NCBI GenBank assembly: GCA_021782525.1
Contig: JAJXUY010000132.1
Location: 1 to 5,429, forward strand
Direction: 5' to 3'
Source: Acidobacteriota bacterium
GTDB taxonomy: Bacteria; Acidobacteriota; Thermoanaerobaculia; Thermoanaerobaculales; Thermoanaerobaculaceae
Length of the DNA stretch: 5,429 nt
Part shown: positions 1-5,429 of the stretch, one piece after another
Numbering within the stretch: the first letter of the stretch is position 1
Layout: every line of letters begins with the position of its first letter
Notes under the pieces: generated by a model
Told to the model about the DNA's origin: nothing
Seen by the model: the letters and a program-made list of their open reading frames with translations, nothing else
The model's database searches: none
Program-made: the position numbers and the translations under genes

Positions 1-1420
1 GGATCTGCTCGCCGCGCAGGCCCCTGGGGTAGCCCGATCCGTCGAAGTGCTCGTGTGCGCAGCGGATGATCTCCGCGGCGCGCTCCAGCTTGCCCATCCG
101 CTCGACGATCAGGGCACCGACCTCGGGGTGGGTCAGGATCTGCTCCCGTTCGGCGGCGTCGAGCGGCCCCGACTTGTTGAGGATCTCGTTCGCGATACCG
201 ATCTTCCCCACGTCGTGGAGGATCGCGGCGACCGAGAGGAGGAAGCGCTGGTGGCTCGACAGCCGGATCCAGCCGCGGCGCTCCAGCACCTCCTCGGTCG
301 CCAGGACCAGAGTCTCGACGCGCTCGACGTGCTCACGCGTGTAGCGCGACTTCGCCTCGACCACCTCGGCCAGCGTGGAGATCGAAGCCAGGTACGTGTT
401 GCGGATCTCGTCCGCCATCCGGTTGAACTCGCGGGTGAGTGCCCCGAGCTCATCGTGCCGGCCCTCCGGGAGGCGGACCATGAGGTGGCCGCGCGCCATC
501 GCGGCGGTGCCCTCGAGCAGGGCCGACAACGGCGCCAGGAGACGGCGCGCGAGACCGTTACCGAGCGCGAACGCGAGCAACATGCCGGCGGCGAGCACCA
601 CGAACCAGACCTGCAACCCGGTCTCGAGGCTCTCGCCGCTGTGCACGGCGGAGGTCATCAGGGCGATGCTGAGGACGGTCCCGTCGTCGAGCCGGAGCGC
701 GGGCCGGCTCGCCACGATCGGCTTGAACAGGAACGAGAGCGTTCCCCGCGGCAGGTACGCCGCGAGCTCGGCGAGGCTGGGCTGCGCGCCCTCGGCGGGC
801 TCGGGCCACACCGCCAGGGTTTGCCCGCCCGCCTCGAGCGCCGCGAACGTCTGAGCCGGGACGATCGACGACAGCAACGTGGCGTCGAGCGGCTCGGTCA
901 CGACGAGCCAGCGGTGTACCCCGCCGTTCGCGGCAGGCAACTGCCTCGCCAGCTTCAGCGCCGCTTGCCCGTCGGGTCCACGGTGCACCCACGTCGCGTT
1001 GTGGCCGGCCGCGATCTGCGCCGCGATGCTCGGGTTGCGGGGGAACCACGCGGTCCTCAGGCTGCTCCCGATCCCGCGCTGCCAGCGGTAGGCCTCCGCC
1101 TCCAGCTGCAGGCCGCCGAAGACCTCGACACGCTCGACCCGATAGAGCGCCAGGAGATCGTGCAGCTGCCCGAGCTGCTCGACACCGCCGGTCAGGGGGG
1201 TCGACCCGATGAACGCGGCGAGCGCGTCGCGGTCGTCCCCGAGCTCGTTGACCCGTTGGGTGAACTCGTGGCCGGCCGTCGCCAGGCTGGCGTCGAGGCT
1301 CTGCTGCTCGAGAGACCTCGTCGTTCGCAGGAGCAAGAAGAGGTGGAACGCCCCGATCAGCACGGTGGCCGTGACGATCGAGACGAGGTGCGACAGCACC
1401 AGTTGCCAGCGCAGCTTCAC
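1..1420 (-). CDS. Membrane-bound HAMP/HD-GYP protein, putative cyclic-di-GMP phosphodiesterase (3' end beyond the window)
   Basis: HD-GYP domains typically hydrolyse the second messenger cyclic-di-GMP at the inner face of the membrane. The 473 residues present show a membrane segment at about 7-31, an extracytoplasmic region at about 32-268 with no family I can name, a second membrane segment at about 270-290, a HAMP linker at about 288-342 (P297, then DELGALTREFNRM from D323), and an HD-GYP domain from about 350. Visible catalytic landmarks are H364 in YTREHVERV, H402-D403 in HDVGK, H431, and HEHFDGSGYP from H456. The residue before H456 is Ala, where many HD-GYP proteins have a second His. 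There is no GGDEF or EAL domain in the part seen. The start is GTG at 1420-1418, chosen because it gives a proper N-terminal membrane helix, has GGGGGA five bases upstream, and overlaps the TGA of the binding-protein gene by four bases. That overlap implies an operon with translational coupling. The family is clear; enzyme activity and ligand are inferred. Confidence 0.93.
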   Translation of the reverse strand, partial: MKLRWQLVLSHLVSIVTATVLIGAFHLFLLLRTTRSLEQQSLDASLATAGHEFTQRVNELGDDRDALAAFIGSTPLTGGVEQLGQLHDLLALYRVERVEVFGGLQLEAEAYRWQRGIGSSLRTAWFPRNPSIAAQIAAGHNATWVHRGPDGQAALKLARQLPAANGGVHRWLVVTEPLDATLLSSIVPAQTFAALEAGGQTLAVWPEPAEGAQPSLAELAAYLPRGTLSFLFKPIVASRPALRLDDGTVLSIALMTSAVHSGESLETGLQVWFVVLAAGMLLAFALGNGLARRLLAPLSALLEGTAAMARGHLMVRLPEGRHDELGALTREFNRMADEIRNTYLASISTLAEVVEAKSRYTREHVERVETLVLATEEVLERRGWIRLSSHQRFLLSVAAILHDVGKIGIANEILNKSGPLDAAEREQILTHPEVGALIVERMGKLERAAEIIRCAHEHFDGSGYPRGLRGEQI

Positions 1421-2604
1421 CGAGGTCCCCCGGCGAGCACGGCGGCGATCTCGCCGACGGCCGGCGGGTGGTCGCGACCGGCGAACCGATCGAGCTGCTG
1501 CTCGGCCTCGCGGAACCCCTGATTCCAGAGGTCCGTCGACGGCACGAACTGGCCCTGCTCCAGAGCGCGGAGGAAGCCGAAGCTTCCCGGCGCGCTGGCC
1601 TGCTTCGACTCGTAGGCGCGCAGGAGCACGGGTAGCCGCCTCGTGGTGCGGTTGAGCCTCTCGTTGGCGCGCGCGTCGAGAAGGCGCGCGCCGACCTGGA
1701 GGGCGAGGTCGCCCCAGCGGGACTCACGGGTCACGACGACGCACTCGTAGCCTACGAGCGCGCGCGACGGCGCAGCGGAGTCCGCCAGCGGCGGAATCGG
1801 CATCACGGCGAATGGGTGCCCGCAACTCTCCAGCGCCTCGAGCAGCCAGGGCCCGGTGATGAAGCTGGCGAGTCGGCCCTCGGCGAAGAGTTGAAGCTGC
1901 AGGGACTCGAGGTCGCTCCCGCGGCACACCCGCCAGCCGGACGGGCTGTCCCACGCTGGCGCCAGCCGGCGCAAGACCTCGGCGACCGCCGGAAGACGCC
2001 AGAGTAGATCCCCGTCGGTGTCGGTGAGGGTCCCCTGCTGCGAGCCGACCAGCGGCGCCAGAGCGTCCGGACTGCGGAGGTCGAGCGCGAGCGGGAGCAC
2101 CGCGGGCGGCAGGTGGGTGGACAGGATCTCAGCGATCGAACGCGGAGCGTGGCCGAAAAGCGCCGGATCGTAGACGAGCGCCAGGACCTGCGCGCTGAGG
2201 GGGTACCCGAAGACGCGCCCGCGCTCGGTCACGGCGGTCATCGCCTGCGCCACGACGCGTTGCTTCAGGACCAGCGCCCGCTCCGTCGGCAACTCGCCGA
2301 TCGTGTCGCGTTGCACCAGTCGGCCGAGCCAGTCGTGGGGAACGATCGCTAGGTCGAGCGCCTCGCGCCCCTGGCCGGGCTGCGTCCGGTCGAGGTGGTC
2401 GAGGAGCGCCGTCCTGGTGAACGTCCGCACCTCGATGTTCACCGGACCGAGGTCGTGGGCGATGCGGACGAGCTCACGTTGCAGCGCCTGCGAGGACGTC
2501 CCGGTCCAGAAGGTGCCGAGGACGAGTTGGGCCCGCCGCTGGCTCGCGTCGCGGCACCCGGCGAGGCCGAGCGCAACCAGTAGGAGGGACACCGTGGCGA
2601 GCAC
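1417..2604 (-). CDS. Extracellular solute-binding lipoprotein, MalE/sugar-type ABC binding-protein family
   Basis: This is a predicted lipid-anchored periplasmic binding protein of 395 residues, the usual size for the carbohydrate-binding (SBP_bac_1/8, MalE-like) family. Residues 1-16 form a short hydrophobic signal ending in a lipobox, LAG before C17. Family hallmarks are VFGYPLSAQVLALVYD around Y134 (the 'G-x-x-Y-G-x-P' region), and FAEGRLASFITGPW ending at W253, followed by a FAVMPIPP segment. Late in the protein come a run resembling the helix of the C-lobe and RLPVLLRAYES. C227 and C261 could form a disulfide. The start is GTG at 2604, the only common start that gives a signal peptide. 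The frame stays open upstream to 2721 without a better start, and no clear Shine-Dalgarno is seen. The n-region then lacks a positive charge, so a non-canonical start a few codons upstream (RL-VLATV) remains possible. The gene is first in an operon with the HD-GYP sensor gene, and no permease or ATPase is visible. The substrate is unknown; a sensing role is inferred. Confidence 0.88.
   Translation of the reverse strand: MLATVSLLLVALGLAGCRDASQRRAQLVLGTFWTGTSSQALQRELVRIAHDLGPVNIEVRTFTRTALLDHLDRTQPGQGREALDLAIVPHDWLGRLVQRDTIGELPTERALVLKQRVVAQAMTAVTERGRVFGYPLSAQVLALVYDPALFGHAPRSIAEILSTHLPPAVLPLALDLRSPDALAPLVGSQQGTLTDTDGDLLWRLPAVAEVLRRLAPAWDSPSGWRVCRGSDLESLQLQLFAEGRLASFITGPWLLEALESCGHPFAVMPIPPLADSAAPSRALVGYECVVVTRESRWGDLALQVGARLLDARANERLNRTTRRLPVLLRAYESKQASAPGSFGFLRALEQGQFVPSTDLWNQGFREAEQQLDRFAGRDHPPAVGEIAAVLAGGPR
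1426..1431 (-). promoter_or_regulatory. Ribosome binding site of the HD-GYP gene
   Basis: Read on the minus strand, GGGGGA lies inside the last codons of the binding-protein gene, with five bases (CCTCG) between it and the GTG at 1420. The spacing is right for a Shine-Dalgarno sequence. Together with the four-base GTGA overlap it supports this GTG as the real start rather than a downstream codon. Confidence 0.5.
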
Positions 2605-2709
2605 CAGCCGCCCGTGCGAAATGCCGGCCTGGCGACTGCCGCGATGGGCGCGTGATCGGTCCGTAATCTCTCCGTTTCGACGTCGGCCTTCGGCTCCGCC
2701 GCGCCGTGA

Positions 2710-2730
2710 CTTTGATTCAGTCTAGCAAAG
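2710..2730. promoter_or_regulatory. Short inverted repeat CTTTG-N11-CAAAG, possible operator
   Basis: The half-sites are CTTTG at 2710-2714 and CAAAG at 2726-2730, separated by 11 bases (one turn of DNA). The dyad covers the candidate minus-strand -10 element and lies just upstream of the plus-strand gene that starts at 2754. It is therefore placed where a regulator could affect both divergent units. Five-base arms are short and could occur by chance. Confidence 0.22.
2719..2727 (-). promoter_or_regulatory. Candidate extended -10 promoter element for the binding protein/HD-GYP operon
   Basis: On the minus strand the sequence reads TGCTAGACT: a TGn extension followed by TAGACT, four of six matches to TATAAT. 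It sits in the only A/T-enriched patch of the divergent intergenic region. No convincing -35 hexamer lies about 17 bases upstream. Transcription would begin near 2712 and give a leader of roughly 110 bases before the GTG at 2604. That leader (about 2605-2712) is GC-rich and shows no obvious riboswitch or small ORF to me. Confidence 0.3.
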
Positions 2731-2741
2731 CGCCCGTGCGT

Positions 2742-2747
2742 TACCAT
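2742..2747 (+). promoter_or_regulatory. Candidate -10 box for a leaderless transcript starting at or next to the GTG at 2754
   Basis: TACCAT matches TATAAT at four of six positions and ends seven bases before the GTG chosen as start, so the transcript would begin at about the first base of the start codon. No Shine-Dalgarno sequence precedes that GTG, which fits a leaderless message. A TTGATT at 2712-2717 resembles a -35 box but stands 24 bases away, too far for a normal spacer, so the call is weak. Confidence 0.27.
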
Positions 2748-2753
2748 GCTCGC

Positions 2754-3509
2754 GTGCCGGCCATCCCGGACGACGAGATCGCGGCGCTGCTCCGCATGCT
2801 CGACGAGGGCGAGGAACCAGGCGAGGGACAGCTGGAGCGCGTGTTGCAGCGGCCTTCCTGCCCGGGCGAGGTCGTCGAGAGGCTGGCCGCCGGCGCGCGC
2901 CCTTTGACCTCGACTCGGGTGCTGCAACTCGCCGCCCGGCACCCCAGGTGCCCGCAGCAGTTCGCCTGGAACGTCCTGCCGCGGCTCGGGTGGCACGACT
3001 TGATCCAAGTGGCGCGCGACCCCAGGACAAGACCGGCCGTGCGCCGACAGAGCGAAAGAAAGCTGCTCGAGCGCGTCGCCAGCCTGACGCTGGGGGAGCG
3101 AACCGCGCTCGCCCGGATCGCGCCGCGCGCCGTCATGGCGCCGCTGTTGGCCGGCGGGGATCCGCGCTGCGTTGCGGCGCTGCTCGACAACCCGCAGTTC
3201 ACCGAGACGGAGGCACTGCGGTTGCTCGCGTCGAACCCCGATCCGGCGTGCGCGCTCGTGTTGCTGCGCCACCCGGTCTGGGGCCGACGGCCCGAGGTCG
3301 CCGGCGCCGCGGTGCGAGCCGGCGCGGTCCCGCTCGGGGTCGCTCTGGGTCTGCTCCCGACTCTGCCGATCACGCAGCTGCAGGCGCTCGCCGCCTCGAG
3401 AACGGTCCCCACAGCCGTGCGCGACGCCGCCGCCGCGCTCGCGGACGAGCGGCGCCGCGGCGAGCGCAAGGGCCGCTACCGTCGCGGCGCGCGCCAGGCA
3501 GGCACTTGA
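2754..3509 (+). CDS. Conserved-looking helical-repeat (HEAT/LRV-like) protein of unknown function
   Basis: I do not recognise a named family. The product is 251 residues, soluble, with no signal peptide or membrane segment. It is built of Leu/Ala-rich helices interrupted by 'N/H-P-x-x-P' style turns, as in HEAT or leucine-rich-variant repeats, which usually act as protein-binding scaffolds. Two related units are visible: roughly residues 33-105 (HPRCP at 63-67, RLGWHDL at 77-83, RDP at 88-90, AVR at 95-97) and roughly 134-230 (NP at 146-147, W176, P193, L209, AVR at 221-223). The last 20 residues are Arg/Lys-rich. The same module recurs in the product of the gene at 4396. GTG starts also exist in frame at 2706 and 2736. 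I prefer 2754 because the sequence after it (PAIPDDEIAALLRML) begins the first helix and because of the -10-like box before it. The stop lies 32 bases before the RodZ-like gene, so co-transcription is likely. The coding call is firm; function is unknown. Confidence 0.8.
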   Translation: MPAIPDDEIAALLRMLDEGEEPGEGQLERVLQRPSCPGEVVERLAAGARPLTSTRVLQLAARHPRCPQQFAWNVLPRLGWHDLIQVARDPRTRPAVRRQSERKLLERVASLTLGERTALARIAPRAVMAPLLAGGDPRCVAALLDNPQFTETEALRLLASNPDPACALVLLRHPVWGRRPEVAGAAVRAGAVPLGVALGLLPTLPITQLQALAASRTVPTAVRDAAAALADERRRGERKGRYRRGARQAGT

Positions 3510-3533
3510 ACTTCATCGGGCAAGCTCTAAACT
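3506..3533 (+). promoter_or_regulatory. Candidate promoter for the RodZ-like gene, near-leaderless
   Basis: TTGAAC at 3506-3511 (-35-like, four of six matches to TTGACA) and TAAACT at 3528-3533 (-10-like, four of six) are separated by 16 bases. The predicted start is near 3540, one or two bases before the ATG at 3542. There is no Shine-Dalgarno sequence in that space. The -35-like box overlaps the stop codon of the upstream gene. It could serve as an internal promoter for the RodZ-like gene and its coupled neighbour. Confidence 0.42.
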
Positions 3534-3541
3534 GCTCTCCA

Positions 3542-4396
3542 ATGACGCCGACGACCAGGGCCACGCCGCGGGAGTTCGGGCAGGCGCTCAAGCGCGCCCG
3601 CGAGAGCGGTGGATCGTCGCTGGACGCGATCTCTGCCAGAACCAAGATCAGCGTCCGCCTTCTGACGGCCATCGAGGATGGCGAGTTCGGCCGCCTGCCG
3701 AACCGGACCTTCGCGCGCATGTTCGTCCGCCAGTATGTCGAGATGATCGGTGCGCCGCCGGAGGAGTGGATGGAACAGTTCGAGGCGGCGTGGCGGCAGT
3801 TCGCCGACTCGAGCCAACCGTTGCCGGTGGGCCTCCCGATCCGGGTCCGGAGTCGGCGGATCGGGCCGTGGGCGATCGGGCTGGCCGTGGTTGCCGTCGC
3901 CGGCGCGGCGGTCTTCCTGGTGGAGTCGCGGCGGGAGCCTGCGGCCGCCGTGAGTGCGGCGCCGACGCCGGCGCCGAAATCGGCGGGTCCGGCCGAGCCG
4001 AGCCGGCCGACTCCGGAGGCGGCGGCGACGCCGGCCGCGCTGCCACCTCCCGAGCAGGAAGTTGGCGCGAGCGGAGCAGCCGCGGCCCCGGCCGAGGCGC
4101 AACCCGCCCCGACCGCGGTCGTCCCGGCGGCGGCCACGACGCTCGTCGTGAGTGCGCTGCACGGCCCGTGCTGGGTCGAGGTGCGGGTCGCGGGCGAGAC
4201 GGCGGCCTCGCGCCTGTTGTCGGCCGGCGCGGTCTGGCAGGTCCCCGCGGCCGGCCGGGCGGTCGACCTGGTGCTCGGCGACGCCGGCGCAGCCCGCGTC
4301 GCGTACATGGGCGAGGTTCGCGACCCGGCCGGGCGGCCCGGCCAGGTGGCGCGGCTCCATCTGGCCGGGAACACGTCGCCTGCGGTCCCCCGGTGA
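3542..4396 (+). CDS. RodZ-like membrane protein: N-terminal helix-turn-helix, one membrane segment, C-terminal DUF4115-type domain
   Basis: RodZ proteins sit in the inner membrane, bind the MreB cytoskeleton through their cytoplasmic helix-turn-helix, and help set rod shape. The 284-residue product has that full layout. An Xre-type (HTH_25) helix-turn-helix spans about 11-70, with FGQALKRARESGGSSLDAIS, KISVRLLTAIEDGEF at 35-49, LP at 52-53 and the FVRQY helix at 61-65. Arg-rich residues 101-106 precede the membrane segment at about 108-127. A Pro/Ala linker covers about 132-199, and a DUF4115-type domain about 200-276 (CWVEVRVAG from C210, LLSAG, LVLGDAGAARV). The ATG at 3542 is chosen because the family begins at this point and upstream codons in the frame only shadow the preceding gene. 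The stop overlaps the next start by one base (TGATG), so the two are probably translated together. No mreB or other shape gene lies in the window, so this could be a paralogue with a different partner. The family assignment is strong; a role in cell shape is inferred. Confidence 0.9.
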   Translation: MTPTTRATPREFGQALKRARESGGSSLDAISARTKISVRLLTAIEDGEFGRLPNRTFARMFVRQYVEMIGAPPEEWMEQFEAAWRQFADSSQPLPVGLPIRVRSRRIGPWAIGLAVVAVAGAAVFLVESRREPAAAVSAAPTPAPKSAGPAEPSRPTPEAAATPAALPPPEQEVGASGAAAAPAEAQPAPTAVVPAAATTLVVSALHGPCWVEVRVAGETAASRLLSAGAVWQVPAAGRAVDLVLGDAGAARVAYMGEVRDPAGRPGQVARLHLAGNTSPAVPR

Positions 4397-5429
4397 TGGA
4401 AGCCTCCGGCGGTATCTCGAGCGTTGCCGAGCTGCTGAGCCGGATCCGCCAGGGAATGGCGCCCCGCGCCCTGCGCCTGTTTGCCGCCCAGGGGCTGCTG
4501 CCGGTCTCGCGCGAGGAGCTCATCCGAGTCGTGCTGATCCTCGCGGCCGACGGCGATCCCGAGATCGCAGGCGCGGCCCAGGCGACGCTGGCGACGTTCA
4601 CCGGCGAGAACCTGATCGAGGTGATGCGGCTCCCCGACATCGAGCCGCTCGAGATCGATCTGCTCAGCCGCTGCACCCGGGACGAGGAGATCTGGATCGC
4701 GGCCGTCCAGCACCCGAGGACGGCGAACGAGACGTTGCGCTGGCTCGCGCGTCAAGCGCCGGTCAAGGTGCAGGACGTGATCATCATCAACCAGGTGAGG
4801 ATCCTCGGCTGCCTCGAACTCATCGAGGACCTGCGCGCCAACCCGCAGGTCGGGCAGGACGTCCTCCGGCGGGCGCGGGAGTTCGAGGAGGAGTTCCTGG
4901 AGAAGGCGATCGTCTGGGCGGCCGCGGAGGGCGGGGCGCCGGAGGTCCCGGAAGGGCCCTCGATCGAGGAGGTGCTCGCCGAGCTGCGAGCGATCGGGAT
5001 GCGCCTCCCCGGCGGCGAGCTCGAGCCCATCAGGCCGATGGAGCTCGAGCCCGCGGCTCCAGCGGAGCTCCACGACGCCTTCGCGCGGATCGCGCTCATG
5101 AACACGTCGCAGCGCGTGATGGAAGCGCTCAAAGGCACGCGGGAGTCGCGGCTCATCCTCGTCCGTGACCGCAGTTCGCTCGTGGTGCGCGCCGTGATGC
5201 TCAGCCCGAAACTCACGGAGATGGAGATCGAGCAGATCGCGGGGATGCGCAGCACCAGTGACGAGGCGTTGCGGATGATCGGCGGCAAGACCAGGTGGCT
5301 GCGCCGCTACCCCGTGCTGCGGAACCTGGTGTTCAACCCGAAGACGCCGGCCGGCCTTGCGCTACAATTGGTCCGTCGATTGTCGCATCGGGACCTGATG
5401 ATGCTGGGCCGCGATCGCAACGTGTCGGA
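4396..5429 (+). CDS. Helical-repeat protein of unknown function coupled to the RodZ-like gene (3' end beyond the window)
   Basis: I do not recognise a named family with certainty. The 344 residues present show no signal peptide or membrane segment, so the protein is probably cytoplasmic. Residues about 8-170 are helical, with HEAT-like turns such as QHPRTANETLRWLA at 105-118 and ANPQVGQDVLRRA, ending in an acidic helix (FEEEFLEKA). Residues about 178-230 form a Pro/Glu-rich linker. From N236 comes a second helical block with RESRLILVRDRSSLVVRAV, SPKLTE at 270-275, W301, NPKTP at 314-318, RRLSHRDL at 327-334 and RDRNVS at the window edge. This block aligns with the repeat units of the protein encoded at 2754-3509. 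The start is the ATG sharing its first base with the TGA of the RodZ-like gene. No clear Shine-Dalgarno is present, so translation by re-initiation is likely. The close coupling suggests a functional link to the RodZ-like protein, but this is inference. At least part of the final repeat is missing. Confidence 0.85.
   Translation, partial: MEASGGISSVAELLSRIRQGMAPRALRLFAAQGLLPVSREELIRVVLILAADGDPEIAGAAQATLATFTGENLIEVMRLPDIEPLEIDLLSRCTRDEEIWIAAVQHPRTANETLRWLARQAPVKVQDVIIINQVRILGCLELIEDLRANPQVGQDVLRRAREFEEEFLEKAIVWAAAEGGAPEVPEGPSIEEVLAELRAIGMRLPGGELEPIRPMELEPAAPAELHDAFARIALMNTSQRVMEALKGTRESRLILVRDRSSLVVRAVMLSPKLTEMEIEQIAGMRSTSDEALRMIGGKTRWLRRYPVLRNLVFNPKTPAGLALQLVRRLSHRDLMMLGRDRNVS

Noticed and set aside
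47..1522. Open plus-strand frame of 491 codons across the left end
   Set aside because: It lies opposite the HD-GYP gene, has Arg/Asp/Gly-rich low-complexity translation with no recognisable domain, and exists because GC-rich DNA has few stops in that frame.
558..1727. Minus-strand frame of 389 codons overlapping the HD-GYP and binding-protein genes
   Set aside because: It is out of frame with both recognised proteins and its Arg/Ala/Pro-rich translation shows no family features. The true minus-strand frame carries HAMP and HDVGK motifs.
2439..3272. Minus-strand frame of 277 codons across the divergent intergenic region
   Set aside because: It crosses both the binding-protein start and the helical-repeat gene in the wrong frame and shows no domain features.
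2948..3541. N-terminal extension of the RodZ-like frame upstream of the ATG at 3542
   Set aside because: The extension is Arg/Ala-rich, lies in another frame over the helical-repeat gene, and the RodZ family begins at the helix-turn-helix just after 3542.
3935..4138. GC-repetitive stretch that might be a DNA repeat or tandem array
   Set aside because: It encodes the Pro/Ala linker of the RodZ-like protein. There is no fixed repeat unit, and such linkers are normal in the family.
3370..5073. Minus-strand frame of 567 codons opposite the RodZ-like and second helical-repeat genes
   Set aside because: Its translation is a mirror of the plus-strand codons without any domain, and the plus strand codes for a clear RodZ-type protein there.
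5363..5368. TACAAT, a good -10 match near the right edge
   Set aside because: It sits inside the coding frame (Leu-Gln-Leu codons) of the second helical-repeat protein, with no properly spaced -35 box and no start codon just downstream.

Overview
The window is GC-rich (about 70% by eye) bacterial DNA with a strong G/C bias at third codon positions. It holds four genes arranged divergently around a 149-bp intergenic region. A lipobox signal peptide, a RodZ-type protein and an HD-GYP protein suggest a Gram-negative (diderm) bacterium. High GC together with orphan helical-repeat proteins would fit Acidobacteriota, Myxococcota or a related deep lineage, but nothing here fixes the taxon. I see no tRNA, rRNA, CRISPR array, insertion sequence or phage gene.

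Left half, minus strand. A lipoprotein of the ABC-type sugar (MalE-like) substrate-binding family (2604 to 1417) overlaps by 4 bases (GTGA) the start of a membrane-bound HAMP plus HD-GYP protein (1420 to beyond base 1). The second gene runs off the window edge. Its reading frame is easily missed because long spurious frames lie across it on both strands. No permease or ATPase gene is visible beside the binding protein, so the pair looks more like a binding-protein-assisted sensor for cyclic-di-GMP turnover than an importer.

Right half, plus strand. A 251-residue helical-repeat protein of unknown function (2754-3509) is followed after 32 bases by a RodZ-like protein (3542-4396): cytoplasmic helix-turn-helix, one membrane segment, Pro/Ala linker and extracytoplasmic DUF4115-type domain. 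A second helical-repeat protein (4396 to beyond 5429) overlaps the RodZ-like gene by one base (TGATG). The two helical-repeat proteins on either side of the RodZ-like gene share a module with conserved residue spacing, occurring twice in the first and at least once in the second. They therefore look like divergent relatives, and possibly partners of the RodZ-like protein.

Intergenic DNA is limited to 2605-2753 and 3510-3541. Both hold plausible but unproven promoter elements. The two plus-strand genes downstream of them lack a Shine-Dalgarno sequence and have a -10-like box just before the start codon, which suggests leaderless messages.
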